Source: Paraglomus occultum (lineage: Eukaryota > Glomeromycota > Glomeromycetes > Paraglomerales > Paraglomeraceae). From it: 20,671 bases of DNA. Location: the NCBI GenBank assembly GCA_910592205.1, contig CAJVPJ010000620.1:1-20671 (forward strand), given 5' to 3'. Both the position numbers and the translations under genes were made by a program. The first letter of the stretch is position 1; the number at the start of each line of letters is the position of its first letter. Shown here piece by piece: positions 1-10,434 of this stretch. Below the pieces are notes generated by a model. That model was not told the DNA's origin. It ran no database searches and was given only the letters and a program-made list of their open reading frames with translations.

Positions 1-517
1 GTATTCCACATGTGGAGCAGAAGCCATAAAGAGAATAACAATGGTAAAAGCGTTTATCAGCAACCATGTAATAGTTAATCTTTTTGCTGGGCGAGTTGGA
101 ATTGAACCAACGGTGCTTTACCGAGGTTTTAAGTGCAGAAAAAAGTCCGGTCTTGTCATTAATAATATTATTAGTATTAGACTTGGTGAATCCAATAATG
201 CGTCCGTTGCGCTTCGTAAGCCATGCGGAGTATCGTCTAAAGTTATTGTCATAGTGATTGTACTTGTGTGTTGGAAGTGAGTATATTCTAGCAAACTCAC
301 TCACAAGCGTTGGTGTGCACTCTTTGCTACTTCCAAGTAATACCAGCGTTATTGCATATCGGTTGCGAATAGCGGAGTAGACGTTGGCAGTTTGAGTAGG
401 TTTTACGTTGGTGATTTCCCCGGATGGAATCCATTTCAGTCTTAAGTTTTCATTTCCGCTTTCCAAGGAGGATTCAACCAAGTTGGCAATGGCTGGGTTA
501 TTAGCAAATGACGACAT
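1..517 (-). CDS. Partial 5' ORF, Cys-containing protein, possibly a glomeromycotan kinase-family N-terminus
   Basis: An uninterrupted minus-strand frame starts at ATG 515-517 and runs 172 codons to the window edge with no stop. It begins MSSFANNPAIANLVES and ends YGFCSTCGI at the edge, so a CxxC pair, perhaps the start of a zinc-binding segment, lies at the boundary. Other readable stretches are LVSEFARIYSLPTHKY and YYMVADKRFYHCYS. There is no signal peptide or membrane segment. From memory it resembles the N-terminal part of expanded Glomeromycota proteins in which a Cys-rich segment precedes a protein kinase domain; no kinase motif lies inside the window, so the function is inference. The stretch at codons 122-150 or so (about 70-150) could be an insertion relative to paralogues. 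An open frame of this length in AT-rich DNA argues for real coding. The ATG at 517 is the first in frame, with non-coding DNA upstream. Confidence 0.5.
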   Translation of the reverse strand, partial: MSSFANNPAIANLVESSLESGNENLRLKWIPSGEITNVKPTQTANVYSAIRNRYAITLVLLGSSKECTPTLVSEFARIYSLPTHKYNHYDNNFRRYSAWLTKRNGRIIGFTKSNTNNIINDKTGLFSALKTSVKHRWFNSNSPSKKINYYMVADKRFYHCYSLYGFCSTCGI

Positions 518-837
518 AATAATAGTTGAATTAAAAGTCTTATCTCTCAAGTTTGTATTTGTAGGGTGAGGGTGCAGAGTGAGCTAAAAGAAATTTTGTG
601 ATTTATTATCTCATGAAGTAATAAATATTTCTTAATCGCTTTTTTTAGAGTCTGATAAAGATGTGCTGTTTCTCGATAATGGTGATATTGATGTATTCAA
701 CTGGGCTTCACCCTCTTATTACCAGTATTGATATGGGGGCATATTACTTATGAATAGTGACTGTGTGACATTTATATATGATATATTAGTTATTGGGCTA
801 TAAAGTGTTGAGACGTGAGAACACGTAAAAAAGGAAA
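518..837. other. Intergenic, no gene seen
   Basis: AT-rich sequence between the start of the leftmost ORF and the stop of the candidate minus-strand gene. It would hold the promoter of the leftmost gene, but I see no clear TATA box or other element. No long frame on either strand. Confidence 0.5.
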
Positions 838-1740
838 CTAATCGACATTTTCTAGACTTAATGTTGTTGCCAAGTCAGAAAATTTTTCCTTTGTGCTTGA
901 AGAGCGTGATTCTCTCTCTTGCGTGGTTGGCTTGTTTTCATCTTGGGAATGTTCGTTTACAGTTGTAGCACATTCTCCCGAATGTGAGTCAGCTTCCGAT
1001 GGTTACTTATACTGTTTTCAGGGGTAAATGCAACCTTATGACGTTTCGATTGATATAAGCGATTTCTTTGTTCAGAAGCCGCAGTGGAAGAAATAGGATA
1101 TTAGGTTGATTGTCGTTAGTTGTTATGAAATCGAAATTGTGTAATTCAACGTGTAAGCACGTTTTCGTGTACCTAATTGTCCCACGAATGAAATCTTGGA
1201 GCCTAATCTGGCTTTTTTAGTCCGCTCAAGGAGGTTTTTCTTGGTAACGTAATGATAGACTAGTATGCCGATTTTACAGAAGAGTGACTTCCCGAAACGT
1301 ATTATGCCGATTGACATGAAAATAGCATATTATTCCGTATTTAAGTAGTCGTTTTTATAGTGCCGACAGCCTTCAATCAAGTCCGTGCTCGTGGAACGCT
1401 TGTCGAAGACGTGACATTTGTATGCATTTATCTGTGGGTGAAACGTTAGAAAATATGATTAGTGGTAATATAGACTTTTTTTGTAAACTGAAACTAAGTG
1501 AAAAATACATACGGTAATGGTATTGTCGTTTAAGTTAGTGATGGTTTCTGTCACTTTTATGATATAATCAGGAGAAAAAGACGTTGTGGTAAACCATGTG
1601 GGATTTTCATTTGGAATGTATACTTTAAATGGACACGAATAGGTTGATCAGCAAAGTCGAGAAAATGCCGTTAGCTTTAAGCAGTTTGCCTTCGAATTTG
1701 GGTTGTTCATCGACAGTGAATACGTGAATTGCAGTGGAAT
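838..1740 (-). CDS. Candidate multi-exon gene, unrecognised, incomplete model
   Basis: Several coding-like pieces lie in order on the minus strand. Piece A (1740-1625) follows a possible acceptor (TATATAG) and reads STAIHVFTVDEQPKFEGKLL. Piece B (1647-1513) reads TYSCPFKVYIPNENPTWF, then DYIIKVTETITNLNDNTIT, and stops at a strong GTATGT donor. Piece C (1431-1330) begins after CCCACAG in matching phase, reads INAYKCHVFDKRSTSTDLIE, and meets a TAA at 1330-1332. Piece D (1317-1123) contains LGSKISFVGQLGTRKRAYTL. Piece E (about 995 to a TAG at 838-840) is Ser/Glu/Lys-rich and ends FSDLATTLSLENVD. Only the B/C junction (81-nt intron) is convincing. A and B overlap in different frames, so a frameshift or missed intron lies there. 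I recognise no domain. It could be one gene, two genes or a decaying copy. Confidence 0.33.
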
Positions 1741-1874
1741 CTATATACCCGAGCGTTTTTTTTTAAATTATTTTCGATTACAGGTATGTGGGGTGAAAAA
1801 GTTGATGTGTTGATGAGCATTTGGGAGATGGACAAAGAAGAGGCTATATACGTATATATACATATAAGATGTGG

Positions 1875-1930
1875 TCTGGGCCAGCCCGATTTTGGATTGG
1901 GCTGTTCGTTACGGGCTTAAGTTACGGGCC
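1875..1930. repeat. Short GC-rich fold-back and direct repeat
   Basis: AGCCCGA (1883-1889) and TTGGGCT (1897-1903) can form a 7-bp stem (one G:T pair) with a 7-nt loop. The 10-mer GTTACGGGCY occurs twice just after it, at 1908-1917 and 1921-1930. This GC-rich island is striking inside AT-rich DNA and may be a terminus or relic of a mobile element; no transposase lies next to it. Confidence 0.45.
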
Positions 1931-3245
1931 AGAAAATAAATTGAGTCAGAAAATTTAATTAGTCTTATTAGTGGATTGGACAATAGTATCGTGAAATCCA
2001 TATTTAGTTTGAGGCAGCATATTTGTAAACTGCAGTCATAGGTATGGCTGAACGACATAAAAAATTTCTTTCATAGAAAAGTGTCGAATATGATTATGGT
2101 AGCCTTAATATTATTGATAAGATATAAAATAATATTATCAAAGTTACAAGTCCATATTTTTATATAAATAATTTGTATTGTTAGATATGATAAGAAATTT
2201 ACGGTAACAATAGCATAGCGTAATTTCAATCCATATTAATATGCAAAAAACTATACAAATAATATTGTGAAATGATTACAAATCTTGATTTAAGTATGAG
2301 GCGCATTAAACGTAAAAAATAAGTACAAGCGTTTATTTGAGACAAGTTTATTTTTGATCTAGTCAACAAAAATAATATAATATTCATCTGTACTGTCTAA
2401 TTTTAATTACTTTACTCATTTCGAGGGGAAGGAAGGTAGAAAATTGTGGAGGAAAAGGAAACCCATAATTAATAATTGATTGACGTAGTAGGTTGAAAAG
2501 ATAATATGCAAACCAACTTGCAGTAAATAAGTTGAGTGTAAATAGGCAGAAATTTTTTGTATACTATGAAAAAAAGGTTGAAAAGGCTATAAATAACGAT
2601 TTATTTATTTATTTTTTTTTGAAAATAGGCAGTTGAGCATGGATTATTGTAATTGCAAAAAAAATGACAAGGCAGAAAATTTATCATTATGTTCTATTTA
2701 AATGCAGGTGTCTCCACGTTTAAAAAAGGATGACAATATTATCCAATATAAATAAAACAAGGTGAAGTTTAACATTAATAAATGTCACAGCTTGTTCTAC
2801 TTACTTATCGACAGTATGTATATTTTGACAAATATCCGCAGCATTATTTCGAAATTATCCTTTCTTGGTAATTAATTGCGCCAGTGAAATGTACTGTCGG
2901 CGAAATGTATAGTTATTATACTGTCGCAGCTACTTTTTATTTTTATTGTTCGGGTAAAATTGTAATGCTTTGAAAGATGGATTATTTTCTAGTTAACTAA
3001 CGATTATGCCATAGATAATAATGGTTAAAATATTGTATAGTATCTATTTAACAAACACAGGATAGACAATGTTATAACCGGTACAACTCTTTCTCTGTCA
3101 AATCGAGAAATCGCTAATCTGCTGCTTTCAAATGTATATTATAAGACATTAAATAAGGTGTAGTGGTAGCCATCCATGAGGGTTAAATGACGTTGAAATC
3201 GATTTCAAACTTGCCAGATTTTTTTTTCAATTACTTCTTGACCCT

Positions 3246-3260
3246 TTATTATTATTATTA
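3246..3260. repeat. TTA trinucleotide microsatellite
   Basis: Short pure run of about five TTA/ATT units in non-coding AT-rich DNA. Confidence 0.7.
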
Positions 3261-3334
3261 TGGATAATTTCGACCTCTATTTGGACGCTTATCTAATTAT
3301 TTATAGTTATCGTTATAGTTCGACCAAAAAATCG

Positions 3335-3898
3335 CTACATATAGTTGAAGATCGACCTAAAGGCCGGGGTCGTTCTTCTATAACTATAATGATCTAGAGA
3401 AAAACTTGTAATAGTACGAAAATCGTGATACATCGTAAGAGTGCAGAAATTTCCTAACTCTTCGATTATTAACTTTTCGAGGAAAAATATGTAAGCGATG
3501 ATAGTTTCCTTAACTTCAGCGTCTAAGTCCCTGCTCTTAATATTTATCAAATAATTACAACAGTTTTCTACATTTAATAAAAATTTTGTAAATCTGTTTA
3601 TTCCCCAATAGATTTCTGTTACTGGTGAAGTGCAAAACGCCTTCCGTATCGGCAATATATTAAAATCAAAGCTGTCTTCGATTTCATTGGAATGTTTCAG
3701 TTAATTCTTTCAACACATTGGTTTATAGAAAATTCTTCGACCTACGGACTTGTAACTTAAATAGCAACAGCATTTACAAGATTGATCGTGTATCGCGAAT
3801 ATCCGAAATCCAATTCTGAGATCACCAATTGTCGTTCCTCGATAGAAATAGTTGTCGTCATACGAACGAACACACTCCCTCTTATGTTTGTCCGGCAC
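3335..3898 (-). other. Two consecutive open frames, possible exons of an unrecognised gene
   Basis: Two minus-strand frames lie head to tail. The first (3898 to about 3710) contains CVRSYDDNYFYRGTTIGDLR and a Cys cluster (CKCCC). The second (about 3700 to 3335) contains SRDLDAEVKETIIAYIFFLE and ends in SIFNYM before a stop. The junction holds a possible GTAGGT donor, a TTAACTGA branch-like motif and a GAAGACAG acceptor, but that 76-nt intron would not join the frames in phase, so I could not make a valid gene model. No domain recognised. The composition is more protein-like than in the flanking DNA, but chance frames or a relic remain possible. Confidence 0.22.
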
Positions 3899-4059
3899 TC
3901 TTAATTATAGTTGATAACTTTGCTTAATAAAATCTTACACCCTTTTACAGTTCTTTTCTTTTTTCTCACACATTCGTAAACTAATTAATATGTGCTTCTA
4001 TTCAGTTTTCAGGTCTGATAAACACTGTCTTATATCATATCACATAATTAGTTCGCCCC

Positions 4060-4324
4060 GTCATTTGTGTTACGTTTGTAATTTTATCGCAGACTGTGCT
4101 TCTCAACACGTGGGATAACATCGATTGTATTATCGCTTGTATTAACCGTTCACTTGAAACTTAATGCAATAATTGAATTGAAAGATCAATGGTTGCCTGC
4201 AAACAATATAGTAGCAAAAATAGTGAGATGTGAATTTGCATCGGAATATCACAGTCTTATTGATGGTCTTGCTCCAAATTATGTTACATTGCTTCAACTC
4301 TTGTGCTCGATTTGTGAAATATAA
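4060..4324 (+). other. Open frame without start, possible relic exon
   Basis: A plus-strand frame of roughly 85 codons ends at a TAA at about 4322-4324. Its readable part includes LNAIIELKDQWLPANNIVAK and IDGLAPNYVTLLQLLCSICE. It has no ATG at the front and no recognised homology. It could be an exon, a relic or chance. Confidence 0.2.
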
Positions 4325-5198
4325 ATTAATTGCAGAGCAAAGGCTTATATGGACTATGATTTATTAATATGACCGAAACAGGAATAACTCAAACATCTCT
4401 TTGTGACATTATTATTATTTGCCTGGTTGTTCCGAATATTAATATTAATAGTTATTACGCTCTCACTAGAACGCTAAACCTTCAATTAATTATTATTGTT
4501 ATTGTTGTTTCTGCTGTTATGTTTTTTTTTCTTACCTTGTACTTTTTACATTTAAGTGGTATTTTAATGTGCCTGGAAGCGGAAATTTAGAATTATTAAT
4601 AATAAAGGAAAACTAATCAAAAAGTTCCAATTTTGTGGTAAATTAAGCGGCGTTCAATAATTTTGACTCTCTCCCCTGAATATTTATGTGGCGTTATGTT
4701 GAGTTACTGCCAAGTGCTGCATTATGTAAGTGAAAATTTTCACTGCACGAAATCGTCATTGGTCATCACGAAATTTATCGTTTATTATTTGCCCTTCCAA
4801 CTTTTTGTCGTGAAACCACACTAATGCATGTTAAAGGTAAACCCTGCACTAAACAAGACCCCTCGCTGAAAAAATTGCTCTGTTTTCATGTCGCTACAAC
4901 GTAGAATCTGAGTAATTCCCCAACCTTGCACTGTCTCTATCTAGTAAACCAGTACTTTCCTTAACAACAATATCGACACTCGATATTACAAATAATTTCT
5001 CAACGCGGGATCATAGGATATATAAACCGTTAATACGATTTATGACTGAACTTATCCTTTTCTTGCTATAATTAATGATGCCTCAACCCGCAACGTAAAG
5101 TAGCCATTTATTCTGTTCAAGTCATTAGCTGCCAGAATTCTCTAATTAACCTATTGCGTTTTACGATCATTTTACCCGCTATTCTAGCAATCAACACT
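4325..5198. other. Intergenic region upstream of the NMP kinase gene
   Basis: AT-rich sequence with no supported gene. Its right end presumably holds the promoter and 5' UTR of the kinase gene. A further open frame (about 5157-5277) overlaps the first exon in another phase; I treat it as a shadow because it has no ATG. Confidence 0.45.
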
Positions 5199-6650
<1,452 letters not shown>

Positions 6651-7473
6651 TGTGCACACAATGTTTATTGCGACCTTACAACTGCTATTGCTATGCTATC
6701 ATTCCTGATTGCTAGCGGAGGCATTTGTTCTTGTTTTTCTGTGTGTATCTTCATTTGTTTTTCTACAAAGATTTGTACAGAAACATGTATTTTTTCATAA
6801 TTGGAGTAGAACGTGTACTTTTATATCTAATAATTAATTGCATACCATTCATTTCGTAGAAGGATTCAGTGGTTTGTAAGATAGACGGGCGTATTTATTG
6901 GAATCGAGTTAAATAAAGGCAAAGACGTAGAACGGACGTTTATTTAGAATGCGCGTTTATACCACTATCGTTGTGAGTATATGACTGCTATTGGTACAAC
7001 TGATGTATGCGGATGTTAGTTGTAAGGCATGTAGTTGATGCCTTTGAAAATTCGTGAACGTATAATGTATAAGTTCCAAGTAGTAATCAGGTTTACATAT
7101 TTATACGTATATCTGTAAAGTATATTTGCGATGTGAATATTTGTAAAGTATTATTTTCTGGATAAGGAAAATAGGTTCTTGTTCTTTGATAATAGAAACT
7201 TCAACCGTATCAGCATTATGATTTGAGGGTTTAGTATTTTGTAAAGCGAAACATCACTTTTTTCTTCGGCTTTTGCAGGACATTGAATCGTGCGTTTAGG
7301 TTGTAGGAATAGTAATGTTCTTTTGTTGCGGATTTGTCAAAATAGGTTCGTGGCATTCTGGCAATTCACGAATTCTTCCGGCTAAATTATCCTATACAGA
7401 AGTATCTAATCCAACAGCGTAGTTATCATCCCAATATCCAGTCCCGCCCTGTGGTCTCACAGAAATTTAACAA
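6651..7473. other. 3' flank of the kinase gene and intergenic DNA
   Basis: The 3' UTR of the NMP kinase probably extends to the AATAAA at 6912-6917. Beyond that the sequence is AT-rich and I see no gene. Confidence 0.5.
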
Positions 7474-7554
7474 CAGCCGCGAACTTAAATCCTATGACTG
7501 CAGCCGCGAACACAGGTCCTAGGACTGCGGTTGTAAACTCTAGTCCTAATTGCG
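7474..7554. repeat. Three-copy 27-bp tandem repeat
   Basis: Units at 7474-7500, 7501-7527 and 7528-7554. Units 1 and 2 both begin CAGCCGCGAAC and end GACTG; unit 3 is diverged (begins CGGTTGTAAAC) but keeps TAGTCCTA near its end. The units are GC-richer than their surroundings. The length is a multiple of three, but no supported reading frame uses it. Confidence 0.75.
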
Positions 7555-7615
7555 ATTGAGGAGAACTTTTAAGGAAACTAGTAGTAGAGCCTGACTAGTA
7601 TATTATTTATTAATA

Positions 7616-8142
7616 CAGAGGGTTCTCAAAAGTTTCCGAACGGATTTTATGCAATAAACACTTAGTTTTTAAAACTCAACCCCAAAAAAACTTTATTTTA
7701 AGCTTATCAAAGCCTACATTTCGTATTATTTAATTGGGCCGCTTTCCGCCGCCGCAATCATCGCCTGAATTCGTGCTGGCACACTATCGAGTAAATTTTC
7801 GATCATACGTTTCGGAATTGCTTTCCAACATCCCTTTCAATTAGAATCAATAGATCCAGTTTCAACATGCCTTTTCAATGTTGTTTTGCCACATCCGATA
7901 GTTTCTTGCAATCTGATTATACGGGTTACCATTTTTTACAAAGATAAAATATAACACCACGCTGTTCCGCGGTTAATTCCCCATTGTTGCAGTTGTAACC
8001 ACAATTTGTAGAAAAAAAGAAGTTAGAAAGAAAAGTTGAATTAAAAACGTTTTTTAAGACAAAATAAGCCATATTTGTATAATAAAGATTACCCTTTTTT
8101 GTGTAGCAATCGCGTTCCAAAAATCGCGTTCGGAAACCCTCG
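7616..8142 (-). mobile_element. Internally deleted Tc1/mariner element with transposase relic
   Basis: A 527-bp element is flanked by TA on both sides (7614-7615 and 8143-8144), the expected target duplication. The ends are imperfect inverted repeats: left CAGAGGG..TTTCCGAACG, right (reverse complement) CGAGGGTTTCCGAACG; the left copy carries a small insertion. On the minus strand an N-terminal helix-turn-helix piece reads GELTAEQRGVIFYLCKK (about 7995-7930), continues in another frame with NPYNQIA and then ETIGCGKTTLKRHVETGS, and jumps to a typical Tc1 C-terminus, PKRMIENLLDSVPARIQAMI, ending PIK and a stop at 7726-7728. The whole DDE catalytic core is missing, and at least one frameshift and one in-frame stop are present. 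It is non-autonomous and MITE-like. Confidence 0.75.
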
Positions 8143-8144
8143 TA

Positions 8145-8479
8145 GTTTCTCATGATAGTAATATAACAATATGCCGTGTCAACTGTGCGTATTATGATTT
8201 GTAAACGATATAATAATAAAGTTTGATAATAATGAGTATTACACACGGTAAATTTTATTACTACTATGATATGATGCTTCCTTCTATCGTTCGCTATTAC
8301 GATTACACAATCACATTAAAATAGTATATGGATTTAGAGAGGGTAAAAATTTGATTGGTTGCACATGAAATTAGGAGGCAATAAAACACTATTGGTTATT
8401 TATTATTAAATATTGCAGTGAATGTTGGTTTTTTTTTCTTGATGAAAGATACACAAACAAGAGGAGAATTTTAAAGATA
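8145..8479. other. Spacer between two transposon relics
   Basis: AT-rich sequence with no supported gene between the Tc1-like element and the decayed Tigger transposase. It may include the end of the Tigger element, but I did not find its terminal inverted repeats. Confidence 0.4.
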
Positions 8480-9640
8480 TTTTTTTAATAGACTTTAACT
8501 GTGTCAGTAGGTTGAGCTCCACCAGCCATCTTTTTGCATCAATGTATTTGTTCAAAAGCTTTGACATATTGAACAATTCCTCAGCATTAATTATTTTGTT
8601 GTTGTAGAAAATTATACACTATTTGTTTAAGCTTATTATTTTGGTATTGGGCTCAGTACTGTCATTGACTTCCTCATTATTGTATATTGCTTGCAATACA
8701 TTCATTTTAAATTCTTATATCATTTTACATTTAATATGCAAGTTATGATAATGTCTTTTAATATTAAATGACATGATACTTCTGACATCCATTGGTTGAA
8801 TTTTTGAAGGGGGGTTGTGTTTGGGGGAGAAAGTAGACATCCATGTTTGAGAGAACCACACCATCTGTTTTATGACCTTGGGCAATTGTCAAGTAATAGC
8901 AATACCCACTGGTTTCCAAGCTTTTAATTGCTGTGATATGTTACTAAGATTGACATTAATAAAGCACTGTGGCTTTGCAAACTTTCCAATAATTAATGGG
9001 TTTAATTTATGGAATCCGTCAGCATTTGTGCACAAAGTCTTTCTTTATCTTTCTTATGGCCTAAAAGTCTCTGTGTGGCTAATGTAAATGATCTGTCTGG
9101 CTCTAATCTGTAGAATAGTCCAGTCTCATCCATATTATATATTCTTTCAAGTGGATAATTTTCACGTTTACTTTTCAACAATGGCAATAGCAAGGCATCA
9201 GCCATAGTAATAGCCACCAAATCAACTGCTCTCCCGTTATTTTCGCTTTCATTTTTTTCGGAGTCAGTATTTGCTTGCATTGCTTTTCCTAAGAAGTTTG
9301 TGCGTGCAGTCAAACGAGCCGTTCAAATTATTATCTGATAATTATTTGCACATGATGCTTCCCCATGAAGTTGTTGTTGACAGATTCCATTATGCTCTTT
9401 AAATTTCTGGAGCCACCCAGCAGAAAACTTTTAATGTTCCATCTGGAACTTCCATGCCAACTGCTAATTGTTTTGCCTTTTCAATTAAAATTAAGATTGG
9501 TAGGTTAAAATGAATTCTTTAAGGGCATGTCTTTTGGCATTAGGGCATATGACTTCAGTGTTAAGGATGTCTTCACTTTTTTGTAAACTTCTTGTTACTG
9601 TCAATTCATCCGCTCTAACAGCCTATTGTTTTTCAATCCA
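8480..9640 (-). pseudogene. Decayed pogo/Tigger (DDE_1, CENP-B-type) transposase
   Basis: Minus-strand pieces follow the order of a Tigger transposase. An N-terminal part ends ALKEFILTYQ (about 9630-9500). A CENPB/Tc5-type helix-turn-helix follows: LIEKAKQLAVGMEVPDGTLK, then after a 1-nt shift FSAGWLQKFKEHNGICQQQ and LHGEASCANN (about 9485-9330). The DDE domain start is IYNMDETGLFYRLEPDRS (about 9140), carrying the first catalytic Asp (NMDETG), then KKDKERL. Further on come KLNPLIIGKFAKPQC, LLLDNCP (second Asp region) and, frame-shifted, PPNTTP and KIQPMDVRS. Between KAWKPVGIAIT and LLLDNCP a block is deleted. Multiple frameshifts and stops make it inactive. Similarity to functional Tigger proteins is from memory of the family motifs. 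Confidence 0.85.
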
Positions 9641-9773
9641 ATTATAATGTAACCAATGATAATTAATGCGCAGAAATTTGCGCATGTCAATTACGCATAA
9701 ATGACGTTTAGTTGAGCCCATAATGATTGAATATCCAGCTTGAATTTTTCGTTTAGCAAAATGGCCAACTTCG

Positions 9774-10103
9774 TCATTGTAGTAACTTTAATACCCACGG
9801 TTGCCTGATCTCGGTTATGCTCTTTTTGATTACATAGTCGACACGGCCAGTATTTTCTTCACCAATTATATTCGCCCGAGGCGTGATTACCAAAACCGTT
9901 GAGAGTCGTAGGTAAGATTGTTGAAATGTAGTCGCTTCGTTACTATCTACAACTGGACCCATACTTTTTATTCTATGGAGAATGTCGTCAGTACATGACT
10001 TGAATTCGGAGGCGTTTTCGTTGATCGTGTGGGCAGCAATGTTATGATATGTGAGCTTTGAAATATATAAAAAAAAACTAATATTAGTTAGTAATCGTAA
10101 CAT
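9774..10103 (-). pseudogene. Fragment of a possible glomeromycotan multi-copy protein family
   Basis: A 109-codon minus-strand frame contains ILHRIKSMGPVVDSNEAT and IIGEENTGRVDYVIKK. From memory these motifs resemble a conserved block of expanded, often crinkler-like or nuclease-like, hypothetical proteins of arbuscular mycorrhizal fungi, where (N)EATR..I..IL is followed by GEE.TGRVDYAIK. Between the two motifs a better match (DYISTILPTTLNG) reads in the next frame, so a pair of compensating frameshifts is likely. The C-terminal continuation expected after RVDYVIKK is lost: the frame ends in TEIRQPWVLKLLQ. The first residues (LLTNISFFLYIS) are hydrophobic but are probably not real coding. I consider it a truncated relic. 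It lies between the Tigger relic and RPC25. Confidence 0.4.
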
Positions 10104-10434
10104 TCTGGCGTTATTATTTAATTAAAGGACTGACCAAACACTTGACACAGGTCGCGCTTCAAATCTCAACACAACGAATCAGCGCGTGTCCCGATTTACA
10201 ATGTCATTATGCAATCACACAGACAGTTGCATATATCAGCAATCGGTCAAATTGTCCTTATTATTCGCGATATCATTACCATGGATAAATGTTATTGTAA
10301 CGTTCCTTTTTCATACAAAAAAATAAACAAACGTCTTACAGCATTAAGTTTAATCACTGGAGGTCATGTGAATGCAACATTTTTTGAGCATTTTGTTGGC
10401 AGATCGTCTTTTCCTATACGTTTCCCTTTTCCTC
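10104..10434. other. Upstream region of RPC25
   Basis: Intergenic DNA leading to the RPC25 start. Open frames crossing it appear to be shadows or 5' extensions of exon 1. No TATA box or other element can be assigned with confidence. Confidence 0.45.

Larger units (their letters stand above)
1741..3334. other. AT-rich non-coding stretch
   Basis: About 1.6 kb of very AT-rich sequence with poly-A/T runs and no frame that I can support as a gene. It holds a TA-rich dinucleotide run near 1848-1868, a short GC-rich fold-back at 1875-1930 (listed separately) and a TTA microsatellite near 3246-3260. Confidence 0.5.

Noticed and set aside
86-135. tRNA-like 3' half on the minus strand: T-arm GTTGG-TTCAATT-CCAAC, a small hairpin before it, TCGCCCA after it
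   Set aside because: No matching 5' acceptor strand, D-arm or paired anticodon stem is present upstream, and the segment lies inside the open 172-codon frame at 1-517. Probably coincidence, or at most a remnant.
118-300. 60-codon minus-strand ORF
   Set aside because: Shadow of the longer open frame at 1-517 on the same strand.
1729-1920. 63-codon plus-strand ORF containing MWGEKVDVLMSIWEMDKEEA
   Set aside because: Runs through a TA-rich low-complexity stretch and the GC-rich repeat, opposite the candidate exon A. No homology recognised.
4369-4590. Hydrophobic 73-codon plus-strand ORF
   Set aside because: Built from ATT/GTT-rich simple sequence that yields Ile/Val/Leu runs; typical of AT-rich non-coding DNA.
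9664-9690. ATGCGCA-GAAATT-TGCGCAT inverted repeat as a Tigger terminal repeat
   Set aside because: It is a small local palindrome with no matching copy at the other end of the Tigger relic.
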